A stretch of 25,752 nt of DNA from Clostridiales bacterium UBA7011 (GCA_002449635.1 DJXF01000007.1:1-25752), one strand, 5' to 3'; counted from the first letter of the stretch, positions 7,110 through 14,619 are shown. The notes: generated by a model from the sequence alone, not told the origin. A program made the numbers and translations.

Positions 7110-8210
7110 TCACTGGCGCAGTCGGCTGCGGCAGTCGATCAAAAAGTCGAGGTTTTTGTTCTCCGTTTCACTGAACTGCGCACGCACCTCATCCTGCGAG
7201 AGCGAGGAATCCGGCTCATACCAGTCCTGAGCGGCGAAGTAATCCGCATCAGAGGAATTGGACAGATCATAGCCGTGACGGGCATACAGCTCATTGATGG
7301 CGCGCTGGATCTCGGCGGCGCTCATGCCTGCGACATCGCTTTGGGTCAGCACGCGGCGGTCAGACGGCAGAATATCATTGCGTCCGCCGAAAAACAAACC
7401 GGAAACCTGATTGCCTACGCCGGAAAACCAGCCGCGCACGGCGCCGAACGCACCGGAAGCCGCATCTGCCGCACGGTCCAACGGAGTTTGAGATGAATCG
7501 GAAGACGGCGTGCTGTCAGAGGGCGCATCCTCGCGCTCCGGCGCCGCGGAGACAGGCGCGGACGTGTCCGGCTGAACAGAATCCGCTGCAGTGTCGTCCC
7601 CATGCTGCTGCGCGGTGTCCTCCGGCGTATCCGACGAGCCGGACGATGACCACGGCAGATCAACCGACCGCACCGGCAGATAGGACATCGCATTCGGGTG
7701 TACCGTCAGTCCGACGTTTGAGAGCATCTGACCGACACTGCGGTTGGCAGCGTTGACGTAGGACAGGGCGGAGAGCGGGCCGAGCAGCGCGGCGGTGACA
7801 AGCACCGCGCACAGCAGACGGCTGCGGCCGCGCAGCACAGAGCCGTATTGCCGCACCGTAAACAGCAGGGAGCCGTCCTCGGCGCGATAGGTGCGCACGC
7901 CCTCGAGCAGACCGCCGGGAAGCCGTTCGGGATTGCCGTATTTTTCCGGCTCGAATACACTGCCGATGTGTCCGTATGCGTCGGGCGTCATCGTGACGAG
8001 ATATTCCCTGCGGTCAGGGGACCCGGCAGCAGATCCCTTTCGGATAAAGGTCAGATACAGGCACAGCAGCAGCACAAGCGCACCGATGAGCACAGGAAAT
8101 GCGCCGATGAGCATCCGCACAAACGGCAGCCTGCTGCCGGCCCAAACGAGCACCTCAAACAGCAGAAGCGCGAGCAGAATGCCGCGCATGATCTGAAAAA
8201 ATTGTTTCAT
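7110..8210 (-). CDS. Membrane protein with C-terminal YARHG domain
   Basis: This 366-residue protein leads the GTPase operon. Hydrophobic segments lie at about 9-24, 33-54 and 132-152. Between the second and third is an 80-residue cytoplasmic or surface loop. After the third helix comes a Ser/Asp/Pro-rich linker (about 187-245), then a C-terminal domain with YARHGY (309-314) and YFAAQDWY (324-331). These match the YARHG domain, a short presumed extracellular module of bacterial surface proteins. The long disordered linker supports an outward-facing tail. The start at 8210 is preferred over more upstream in-frame codons because GGGAGG lies upstream and the first helix begins there. Its stop is 11 bases from the GTPase start, whose ribosome site overlaps this gene's end. 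A sensing or anchoring role for the GTPase is inference. Confidence 0.82.
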   Translation of the reverse strand: MKQFFQIMRGILLALLLFEVLVWAGSRLPFVRMLIGAFPVLIGALVLLLCLYLTFIRKGSAAGSPDRREYLVTMTPDAYGHIGSVFEPEKYGNPERLPGGLLEGVRTYRAEDGSLLFTVRQYGSVLRGRSRLLCAVLVTAALLGPLSALSYVNAANRSVGQMLSNVGLTVHPNAMSYLPVRSVDLPWSSSGSSDTPEDTAQQHGDDTAADSVQPDTSAPVSAAPEREDAPSDSTPSSDSSQTPLDRAADAASGAFGAVRGWFSGVGNQVSGLFFGGRNDILPSDRRVLTQSDVAGMSAAEIQRAINELYARHGYDLSNSSDADYFAAQDWYEPDSSLSQDEVRAQFSETENKNLDFLIDCRSRLRQ

Positions 8211-8332
8211 AATGGATCGAACCTCCCTCTGCGTCCGGCAGTTCGGCCGCCGCGCAGAGCAAACAGAAATGGTGGAATGACGGCGCATCGGATGAAGATG
8301 CACCGCGACACATTGCGACAATTTCTGTTCCC

Positions 8333-8361
8333 ACTATACGGAAAAATATTTGAAGTGTCAA
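8333..8361 (-). promoter_or_regulatory. Promoter of the GTPase operon
   Basis: On the minus strand TTGACA (8361-8356), 17 bases, TATAGT (8338-8333): a near-consensus sigma-A promoter. Transcription would start near 8325, giving a leader of about 115 bases before the membrane-protein gene. Confidence 0.85.
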
Positions 8362-8385
8362 TAGTCAGCCGGTTCAAAAAAGTGC

Positions 8386-8425
8386 AAAAAAACGCCCGAT
8401 TCGGGGGTTTTGACCGAATCGGACG
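8386..8425 (-). terminator. Terminator after the binding-protein gene
   Basis: On the minus strand CCGATTCGG (8422-8414) pairs perfectly with CCGAATCGG (8404-8396), extended to about 12 bp, followed by seven T (8392-8386). It insulates the GTPase operon from the gene upstream. Confidence 0.88.
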
Positions 8426-8455
8426 CATATTCACAGAAAATTTACGAGTTTGTCA

Positions 8456-9478
8456 TCATTTTGTATTTTTGTGCTTCAGCCGGGAGCTGAGCTGCTCCAT
8501 GTGCGCCTGCGCGTTGTCCGGCGTAATCAGCTCCGCATCGGTATGTATGGATTCCGGCACCGGCTCGCCATGATACAGCCGCACGGCATTCTGAACGCAA
8601 AGCTGACCGATGCGGTAAGGGTCCTGCGCGACTGCGGCATCAATCTCACCGGCGCGCACAAGCTCGGAGACTTCCGGCATGCCGTCAAAGGAGACAATGT
8701 GCACATCGTCTCGCCCGGCGTGTGCGGCGGCGCGCTGTGCCCCGACCGCTGCCGAATCAAACGTCGTGCAGATTATGTTCCGTTCGGGGTGCGCGGCGAG
8801 CAGCTGTGTGACCGTCTGTTCGGCTTCTTCCTCCGAGCCGCACACTGCGGTTTCTGCAACCGCCGCACCGCCTGCTTTCAGACCGTCCTCCAGACCGTAG
8901 GTGCGCAGTGTGTGCGCGCGGTCATCCTCCCGCCCGCGCAAAATAACGGCACGGCCGGAGCCCTCCGCCAGCTTAGCGGCATAGACACCCTGCCGATAAG
9001 CTGCGTTATAATGATCGGTGCCGATATAACAGGCACAGCCGTCGAACGGCAGCACCGTGTCCACTGCCATCAGGATTTTGCCGTTTTCCGCGGCGCGCGT
9101 CAGCCCTTCGGTGAGCGACTGTGCAGAGGAGGGGGCAATGGCGATGACATCGACGGACATATTTGCCATGGTCAGAAGCATATCCGCCTGATCCACTGTA
9201 TTGTCCTCCGCGTCGGGGGAAAATACCATGACCTGCACACCCTCTGCGTCCGCTTCGTCCTCCGCACCCGCCTTGATGAGCTGGAAATACGGATTGTTCT
9301 GCGCCTTGAGAATGATGCCGATATACGGCATGGACAGCGGTGCATGCGGCACGGCGGCACTGCCGGTATCCGCGGGAATACCGCCGCTTCCGGTGTCCGG
9401 TTTTCGTGCACCGCAGGCGCAGCACAGCAGCAGACCGACTGTGAGCAGCCAGCTGATACAGATTTTTATGTTTCGCAC
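8456..9478 (-). CDS. Periplasmic-type sugar-binding lipoprotein (Peripla_BP_4)
   Basis: This 340-residue protein resembles the RbsB-like solute-binding family. A signal peptide of about 20 residues ends in a Cys-rich stretch LLCCAC, with Cys22 the most likely lipidated residue, although the lipobox is imperfect. The domain opens with PYIGIILKAQNNPYFQLIKA (51-70), the family's first strand and ligand loop. It continues with VDVIAIAPSSAQSL, a hinge region near VDTVLPFDG, and VSFDG-MPE toward the end. I chose the GTG start at 9478 because GGGAGGT lies seven bases upstream and the signal peptide starts there. No permease or ATPase gene adjoins it, so it may feed a distant transporter or act as a ligand sensor. 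It has its own promoter and terminator. Confidence 0.88.
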   Translation of the reverse strand: MRNIKICISWLLTVGLLLCCACGARKPDTGSGGIPADTGSAAVPHAPLSMPYIGIILKAQNNPYFQLIKAGAEDEADAEGVQVMVFSPDAEDNTVDQADMLLTMANMSVDVIAIAPSSAQSLTEGLTRAAENGKILMAVDTVLPFDGCACYIGTDHYNAAYRQGVYAAKLAEGSGRAVILRGREDDRAHTLRTYGLEDGLKAGGAAVAETAVCGSEEEAEQTVTQLLAAHPERNIICTTFDSAAVGAQRAAAHAGRDDVHIVSFDGMPEVSELVRAGEIDAAVAQDPYRIGQLCVQNAVRLYHGEPVPESIHTDAELITPDNAQAHMEQLSSRLKHKNTK

Positions 9479-9511
9479 CGCGGGCACCTCCCTTCGCCGT
9501 TTCGGCACTCT

Positions 9512-9540
9512 ATTATACCATCTCCCCACAGGCGGGGCAA
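9512..9540 (-). promoter_or_regulatory. Promoter of the binding-protein gene
   Basis: On the minus strand TTGCCC (9540-9535), 17 bases, TATAAT (9517-9512) with TG one base before the -10 (extended -10). It lies 34 bases before the GTG start. Confidence 0.8.
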
Positions 9541-9554
9541 CTGCATTTGTGTAC

Positions 9555-9589
9555 AAAAAAACAGCGTCCGGCATGATTGCCGGACGCTG
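9555..9589 (-). terminator. Terminator of the BY-kinase operon
   Basis: A perfect 12-bp stem (9589-9578 with 9573-9562) with a 4-base loop is followed by a T-run on the minus strand (9561-9555). It lies 20 bases past the stop of the downstream kinase gene. Confidence 0.93.
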
Positions 9590-9609
9590 GATGCGTGTGT
9601 GATCTTTTG

Positions 9610-11136
9610 TTATTCGGAATCTTCCGTCCGGCTGTCGGAACGGCGGCGCAGCAGGCCGGGGGACCTGCGCTCACCATACCCATACCTGCCGTACCGATTG
9701 GCATGATAGCCGCCGTAGCCATAGCCATATCCGTGCGCATAGCCCGTGAGGCCGGAGCGTGTGCCGTTGAGCACCGTGCCGCACAGACGAATACCGCTGA
9801 TCTCCAGCTCACGCAGGCCGTTGAGAATATGCGGATACTTGGCATAGTCCTGCCGGATGATATACAATGCACAGTCTGCCGCCCGCGCAAGGGAAACGGC
9901 GTCTGAGAGTGCATCGCACGGCGGCGTGTCAATAATGACATAATCGGCATACTTGCGCAGCTCGCGCAGGAAAGCGATGAATTCATCCGAATGAATGGTG
10001 TCCCGGTAATTTTTTACCGGACCGTCGCCGGCAAGCAGCTTGAGGTTGGGGTGTGAAGACGGGCAGAGCGCTTTGCCGAGCGGGATTTTCCGGCTGAGCA
10101 CATCGGCCGGCGAGGGCGATTCCTCCGTGATGCCGAGACTCTGCTTGATGCACTGGCGGCGCAGGTCGCCGTCGACGAGAATGACACGGTTGCCGCTGCG
10201 TGCGAGCGTGTCAGCGAGGTTGGACGAGAGCGTCGTCTTGCCTTCCGACGGCAGCGTGCTTGTCAGCAGCAGAATGTGGTCGTCATGTTCACGCATATCG
10301 TTGACCACACGGATGCGCAGCGAACGGATGGATTCGAGAAACGGTGTGCCGATGTGCGGGTTCTCGATCGAAATCAGAGAGGCAACCGTATTTGTGTTCT
10401 TGCGTTTTTTCAGCTGAACAAGAGGAATAGCGGTCAGACACTCGCGGTTGAGAATGGTCTTGATATCATCCGGCCGGCGGATGGTGCGGCGTGTCAGTGC
10501 ATACAGCAGCAGAAGCGCAGCGCTGATGATAACACCTTTCAGAGCACCGCGCATTGCGGTTCGCTTATGAGAAATCGGATTGATGGGCACATCCGCAACA
10601 GACGGCTCATCGATCATCTCCAGCTTGGTTGCACCGAGAATGTACTGTGCGACGTAGGGGTAGCTGTGGATCGTTGCCTCCAATACGCGCTTGGCATTTT
10701 CCGGATCGGAATCCGTGACGGTCAGTGTAAACAGATTGGTTCCCGCGACCGAGGAGGCGGAGATTTCACCGGAAAAGTCGTCTGTGCCGAGGTATTCGCC
10801 GATATAGCCGCGCAGCAGGTCGGACTGCACGATATAGGGAAACAGCGTGGACAGCTGCTCGGCAGCGTCGTTGTCGTAAAACGAGTCCTTGCGGCCGACG
10901 TCAGAGGTGCCGGCTGTTTCGGTGAGGATCGAAACGGTAAATGTTGCATCGGCCTGATACTGCGGAACATAGCCGCCGTGCGGAATCAGGGTGATGAGGG
11001 CACACAGTGCAGTGATAACCAGATAGATCCACCAGAAGCGGCGGAAACCGTTGATAAGATCGGAAATCAGCATGTCCGACTGCACAGACACCTGCTCCAT
11101 CTCAGAGGATTCGTGATTTGCGGAATTGGGCTGCAT
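9610..11136 (-). CDS. Wzz/BY-kinase fusion, Tyr-rich tail (second kinase)
   Basis: This 508-residue protein joins a polysaccharide chain-length (Wzz) region to a cytoplasmic bacterial tyrosine kinase. Membrane helices lie at about 35-52 and 199-216, with an extracytoplasmic loop between them. The kinase has Walker A PSEGKTT (296-302), Walker A' VILVDGD (318-324) and Walker B VIIDTPP (400-406). The C-terminal tail (466-487) holds eight tyrosines spaced by Gly, the expected autophosphorylation cluster. In many Firmicutes the Wzz and kinase parts are separate proteins (CpsC/CpsD), so the single-chain form is like the proteobacterial Wzc. It follows the other kinase by three bases, and its GGAGGTG ribosome site lies inside that gene. 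It would control capsule or exopolysaccharide assembly with the PHP phosphatase of the same operon. Confidence 0.92.
   Translation of the reverse strand: MQPNSANHESSEMEQVSVQSDMLISDLINGFRRFWWIYLVITALCALITLIPHGGYVPQYQADATFTVSILTETAGTSDVGRKDSFYDNDAAEQLSTLFPYIVQSDLLRGYIGEYLGTDDFSGEISASSVAGTNLFTLTVTDSDPENAKRVLEATIHSYPYVAQYILGATKLEMIDEPSVADVPINPISHKRTAMRGALKGVIISAALLLLYALTRRTIRRPDDIKTILNRECLTAIPLVQLKKRKNTNTVASLISIENPHIGTPFLESIRSLRIRVVNDMREHDDHILLLTSTLPSEGKTTLSSNLADTLARSGNRVILVDGDLRRQCIKQSLGITEESPSPADVLSRKIPLGKALCPSSHPNLKLLAGDGPVKNYRDTIHSDEFIAFLRELRKYADYVIIDTPPCDALSDAVSLARAADCALYIIRQDYAKYPHILNGLRELEISGIRLCGTVLNGTRSGLTGYAHGYGYGYGGYHANRYGRYGYGERRSPGLLRRRSDSRTEDSE
9676..9741 (-). repeat. Tyr-Gly-rich tail of the second kinase
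   Basis: This stretch encodes residues 466-487 with tyrosines at 466, 470, 472, 474, 477, 482, 485 and 487, most next to Gly. The tyrosine spacing is irregular compared with the tail of the upstream kinase. Confidence 0.85.
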
Positions 11137-11139
11137 GGA

Positions 11140-12717
11140 TTACTTCACCTCCGGTTCCTTATCCGTCGCAGATACGTTTTCAGCTTCAGCCTGCGCGGCA
11201 GCACCGTAGTCGCCGTAGCGGCCATATCCGCCGTATCTGCCGTATCCGCCATATTTCCCGTATTTGCCATATTTCCGATAGCGCCCGTAATTGTGCAGAT
11301 CACCGTACCCGTAGGAATAGCTGTCATTGTCGAGCAGGGACAGCGGGAACGGCATGCCGTAGACATCGTTGAGAATGCAGCCGAGCAGCTCGGAATGTCC
11401 GCTCTCCAGTGTGTCCGCGGCAGTGTTGATTTCCTGTGCAAGCGAACGGCTCTGGCGAATGACCATGACCGATGCGTCAGACAGGTTCGCAAGAGCTTCG
11501 GCATCGGAGAACAGCGCCATCGGAGGCGAATCGATCAGAATAAAGTCCATTTCCTCGCGGAAATGCGCAAGGAGTGCCTGCATGCGGGCGGAGGAGACCA
11601 GCTCGGAGGACATCGGAACGGAGTGATCGCCGGCGATGACATACAGCCCGGTCTTTTCCTCCTGCATCACAGCGGAGGAAACAAAATCGCTCAGACGGAC
11701 AGAATCGTCGGAGAGATAGTGGGACAGCGCCTGCTCCGGCTGAAGGCGGAGCTGCAGCAGCTTGTACACAGCGGGCTTGCGCAGATCGCCGTCGATGAGC
11801 AGCACCTTGCTGTGCCGCTGCGCCAGACCGAGCGCGAGGTTCGCCGCAATCGTGGATTTGCCCTCGTTTTCGCCGACGCTGGTGATCAGAATGACCTTGC
11901 GCCCGTGCCGTGTGGCGGCATATTCCAGACGCGTGCACATTTTGCTGATGGTTTCCGTAAACGGGAAGCTGGCAACCGGATTGGTGAGCAGAACGCTGCG
12001 GTTCACCTTGTGCAGACTGTCGCGCAGGGTGCGGTTTTTGCGTTCGTGGTAGATAACCCCGAAGCGCTTGATATCCAGTTTGCGCTCAATGCAGGTCGGC
12101 GTCTGGATTGTGTCGCGGACCAGTGTGAGCAGAGCGATGAGGACAATCATGATGAGTGCGCAGATGCCGGCCGTTTTCCGAATCAGATCGCGGCTGTCTA
12201 TCTGGTTGGACGGTTGGGTCGGAATGTACGGCCCGTCGATAACCGTCAGAACAATAGAGGAAAACACGTTGTCCGAAATCAGGTTGTAGTTTTCCGTCAC
12301 TGCCTTGAGACAGATAAAGGCATCATAGGCCGTGTCCGCCGTGGAGGTCAGCGTCAGCACATTGGTATCCTTGGCGACTTCCGTCTTGATTTGAGCGGGC
12401 AGATTCTCCACTCCGATCGCCTCGGCAGCATGCTTGCGCAGGACCTGGCTGTCGAGCAGCTTGGAGAACAGCGATGCGGTGTCGCTCGTCGCGGAAATGT
12501 TGGAATAGCTTACCGTGCTGTATTTCGATGAAACAATATAGGTTGCCGAGCAGGTGTACTGCGGCTTATAGATCGTCTGCAGAACGACATGCGCGCCCAT
12601 TGCTCCCGTCAGCGCAGCGAGTACGACAAGCCAGAAATTTCGTACGATCGCGCGCAGCGCGCCCGATACATCGATGCTGGAGAGGAACGCACTGCCCAAG
12701 GACTGTTTTTTCTCCAT
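11140..12717 (-). CDS. Wzz/BY-kinase fusion, Tyr-rich tail (first kinase)
   Basis: This 525-residue protein has the same architecture as its downstream neighbour. Helices lie at about 28-48 and 183-200, with an extracytoplasmic Wzz loop between. The kinase motifs are Walker A GENEGKST (282-289), Walker A' VLLIDGD (305-311) and Walker B FILIDSPP (392-399). An Arg/Lys-rich segment follows the second helix (201-240). The tail contains 13 tyrosines (467-504); the last ten are exactly three residues apart. An acidic end (505-525) follows. The role is autophosphorylating kinase and chain-length regulator for surface polysaccharide, counteracted by the PHP phosphatase gene upstream. The two kinases differ widely outside the motifs, so this is an old duplication or separate acquisition. 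Confidence 0.92.
   Translation of the reverse strand: MEKKQSLGSAFLSSIDVSGALRAIVRNFWLVVLAALTGAMGAHVVLQTIYKPQYTCSATYIVSSKYSTVSYSNISATSDTASLFSKLLDSQVLRKHAAEAIGVENLPAQIKTEVAKDTNVLTLTSTADTAYDAFICLKAVTENYNLISDNVFSSIVLTVIDGPYIPTQPSNQIDSRDLIRKTAGICALIMIVLIALLTLVRDTIQTPTCIERKLDIKRFGVIYHERKNRTLRDSLHKVNRSVLLTNPVASFPFTETISKMCTRLEYAATRHGRKVILITSVGENEGKSTIAANLALGLAQRHSKVLLIDGDLRKPAVYKLLQLRLQPEQALSHYLSDDSVRLSDFVSSAVMQEEKTGLYVIAGDHSVPMSSELVSSARMQALLAHFREEMDFILIDSPPMALFSDAEALANLSDASVMVIRQSRSLAQEINTAADTLESGHSELLGCILNDVYGMPFPLSLLDNDSYSYGYGDLHNYGRYRKYGKYGKYGGYGRYGGYGRYGDYGAAAQAEAENVSATDKEPEVK
11206..11289 (-). repeat. Nine-base coding repeat, Tyr at every third residue
   Basis: About nine units of nine bases encode Tyr-Gly-X or Tyr-X-X with tyrosines at residues 477, 480, 483, 486, 489, 492, 495, 498, 501 and 504. 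X is mostly Arg, Lys or Gly. Tyrosine codons alternate between TAT and TAC, so the repeat is preserved more at the protein level than as DNA. Confidence 0.9.
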
Positions 12718-12737
12718 GTCAAAGCCCCCTTTCTGAA

Positions 12738-13577
12738 TTATTCGACAACGACCGTCAGGATCGTGTCCGCCTGAACGGTGCGATTGTCGGCATCCCTGGT
12801 CTCGGTCGTAAATGTGAGATGATAGGTGCCGGGTGTCGAGGTGTCGAGATCGCCGCGGTCAAGCTCGGTATTTCTGGATGTAATGCCGGAATCTGTTTTG
12901 ACATACGCCCACGGGCTGAAGTCGGCGCCCTTGGTGACGTAAACGAGGGGCGAGGTCAGCGGGACGGTCTTGCCTGCGAAATCCTTCGGGCGGACAATGA
13001 CCGGCAGTACGATGGTGGACGAGGCGCCCTTGGAATTGGTGACCTGGGCATTGACATAATAGGTACCCGGGTTGGTGGCGGACAGCGAAGAGGATGTCAG
13101 GCGAATGCGGGAGGTGACATCGCCGTCGATGACATCCTTTGCCGAGACGCGGTCGGAAATTGTGATGGTGTCATTTTCCGTATAAATCAGCGGTTCGGAA
13201 AGCGCAAAACGCGGCGCGTGATACCCTGCATACACGGCATCGCGCGTATAGGTGGCGCAGTGCCCGTCCTTGTCAAATACAGCATAAGTAATTTGAATGG
13301 TGCCGTTTCCCTTTTCGTCGACAGAGACAAAATGAGAGGTGTTTGCGACAAAAATCTGATCGGTGAGATCGCCGTCCTTTTCGTCCTGTGCGGTCAGTCC
13401 GTCGAGCAAAACCGATTCGTCCCCGTACTGCTTTGCCGTGATCGTGACGGAATCCTTGCTGGAGGTGATCTCCGGCATCGTCAGATCGGTTGTTGCGCGC
13501 TTCGCAAATGTGTGAAAACCGAATACGCCAAAAACAACAAGGAACAGTGCGACAGTAACAATTCGCAGCGGTTTCAT
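12738..13577 (-). CDS. Secreted Ig-like/cadherin-like repeat protein
   Basis: This 279-residue protein has an N-terminal hydrophobic segment (about 5-23) that acts as a signal or membrane anchor and no obvious cleavage site. The rest looks like tandem beta-sandwich domains. AQDEKDGDLTDQI (63-75) and AKDVIDGDVTSRI (146-158) are repeats of the D-x-x-DGD-x-T motif found in bacterial Ig-like (DUF5011/HYR-like) domains. Each domain ends in a PGTY-type strand (170-173, 249-252). A third, divergent domain fills about 200-279. The ribosome site AAGGAG is unusually far (about 15 bases) from the ATG, so expression may be modest. It lies between the phosphatase and kinase genes, which suggests an extracytoplasmic partner in polysaccharide assembly. 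That role is inference. Confidence 0.8.
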   Translation of the reverse strand: MKPLRIVTVALFLVVFGVFGFHTFAKRATTDLTMPEITSSKDSVTITAKQYGDESVLLDGLTAQDEKDGDLTDQIFVANTSHFVSVDEKGNGTIQITYAVFDKDGHCATYTRDAVYAGYHAPRFALSEPLIYTENDTITISDRVSAKDVIDGDVTSRIRLTSSSLSATNPGTYYVNAQVTNSKGASSTIVLPVIVRPKDFAGKTVPLTSPLVYVTKGADFSPWAYVKTDSGITSRNTELDRGDLDTSTPGTYHLTFTTETRDADNRTVQADTILTVVVE

Positions 13578-13627
13578 AACAAGTGATTCAAGCTCCTTCC
13601 TAAAAGAAAAATAATGTACCCGGCAGA

Positions 13628-14371
13628 TCAGATGTCAAAAACCGATTCCACCGGCTCGTCGTTCAGAATATGTGCGGGGTTCCGTTCCAGCAGCAGGTGC
13701 GGACAGCCGCTCCCGTAATGTTCCTGCAGAAAATCGTAACAATCAGCCAGCCACGGGGTTCGCTGCAGATCGCTGTGCGCGTCGCTCGCGACAATGTGAA
13801 CAAGCCCCTGATCGAGCATCCGGAGCGCCGTTCGCTGCACCGCCGGACCGAAGCGGCCGAGGGGGCTGCCTTTGTTCATCTGCAGCACGCAGCCCATTTC
13901 CGCAAAAATGGGGAGCAGTCCGTCCGGGTCGCGCTGCACAAAGCGATAGCGCTCCGGGTGGGCGATGACCGGACAGCAGCCCGCGTCCAGCAGATCCTGC
14001 AGCACGGACAGCACGCGCATCGGGCGGTCGTGAAAGGAAAATTCCACAAGCGGATACCGCGTGCCGTCGAGCGTCGATACCGCGCCGCGCCGCAGCAGAT
14101 CCGCCACATCGCCGTCGCAGAAAATTTCTGCCCCGCGGCGAACGTCCAGCGGAATGCCCGCCTGCCGGAGCAGCGCGCGCAGCTCGTCAAAACGCGCGTC
14201 CAGTTCTTCCGAAGCGTAGTTTTCGAATATGCGCGGTATGTTGGTGTGGGGTGTTGCGGCCATGACCGTGACACCTGCGCGCACAGCCATGCGCGCCATG
14301 CGCAGCGACTGCGCCGGCGACTGTGAGCCGTCGTCCGCATTAGGTAAAATATGGCAGTGCAGGTCAATCAT
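13628..14371 (-). CDS. PHP-family protein tyrosine phosphatase (CpsB/YwqE type)
   Basis: This 247-residue metal-dependent phosphatase removes phosphate from BY-kinase tyrosine tails. The metal-binding set is intact: D-L-H5-C-H7, DD13-14, H42 in ATPHTN, E82 in GAEIF, E110, H138 in IAHPERY, and D197/H199 in SDAH. These positions correspond to the CpsB/YwqE family, which is about 250 residues long. I chose the start at 14371 because AGGAG lies upstream and MIDLHCH is the family's usual N-terminus; an in-frame upstream ATG at 14419 would overlap the promoter. It is the first gene of the operon with the Ig-like protein and both BY-kinases, so phosphatase and kinase levels are tied. Confidence 0.93.
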   Translation of the reverse strand: MIDLHCHILPNADDGSQSPAQSLRMARMAVRAGVTVMAATPHTNIPRIFENYASEELDARFDELRALLRQAGIPLDVRRGAEIFCDGDVADLLRRGAVSTLDGTRYPLVEFSFHDRPMRVLSVLQDLLDAGCCPVIAHPERYRFVQRDPDGLLPIFAEMGCVLQMNKGSPLGRFGPAVQRTALRMLDQGLVHIVASDAHSDLQRTPWLADCYDFLQEHYGSGCPHLLLERNPAHILNDEPVESVFDI

Positions 14372-14409
14372 GGGAGTCTCCTGTTCTGACAGATGTGATA
14401 AACATTTAT

Positions 14410-14418
14410 AGTATACCA
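14410..14418 (-). promoter_or_regulatory. Extended -10 promoter for the phosphatase/kinase operon
   Basis: On the minus strand TATACT (14415-14410) is preceded by TGG (14418-14416), an extended -10. No good -35 hexamer is seen 17 bases upstream, where the DNA is AT-rich. The leader to the start at 14371 would be about 30 bases. Confidence 0.65.
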
Positions 14419-14512
14419 TAAAAATTCGAAAATGCTGATATTTTTACTGTTTTTTTTGACAAAAAAACGAAAGAAAAAGAAATAATTGTATGACGATTTA
14501 TCAAATATGGAA

Positions 14513-14541
14513 TTGACAGCAGAGTCTGCACACAGTAAAAT
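14513..14541 (+). promoter_or_regulatory. Promoter of the dehydratase-galE-LCP operon
   Basis: TTGACA (14513-14518), 17 bases, TAAAAT (14536-14541): near-consensus sigma-A promoter giving a leader of about 70 bases. A second TTGACA at 14456-14461 has no good -10 at normal spacing. The AT-rich stretch 14416-14512 separates this promoter from the divergent one. Confidence 0.82.
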
Positions 14542-14619
14542 GATTAAAAGAAGGTTTAAAAATTAACGAATGCTAATATATCGGATAAAGGAAACTCATA
14601 ACAGGGGAAAGGTGACAGT

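Noticed and set aside
8450..9706. A 418-codon open frame on the plus strand over the binding-protein gene
   Set aside because: It spans two terminators and a promoter of the opposite strand and lacks any family motif; the minus-strand lipoprotein is well supported.
11206..11289. Nine-base repeats considered as a CRISPR or minisatellite
   Set aside because: They are in frame within the kinase gene, units are contiguous without spacers, and the encoded tyrosines are preserved while bases vary.
10276..12531. A 751-codon open frame on the plus strand, antisense to both kinase genes
   Set aside because: The minus-strand frames carry complete Walker motifs and membrane helices; the plus-strand product is low-complexity, has no recognisable domain and no ribosome site. 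It is a shadow of G+C-rich codon use.
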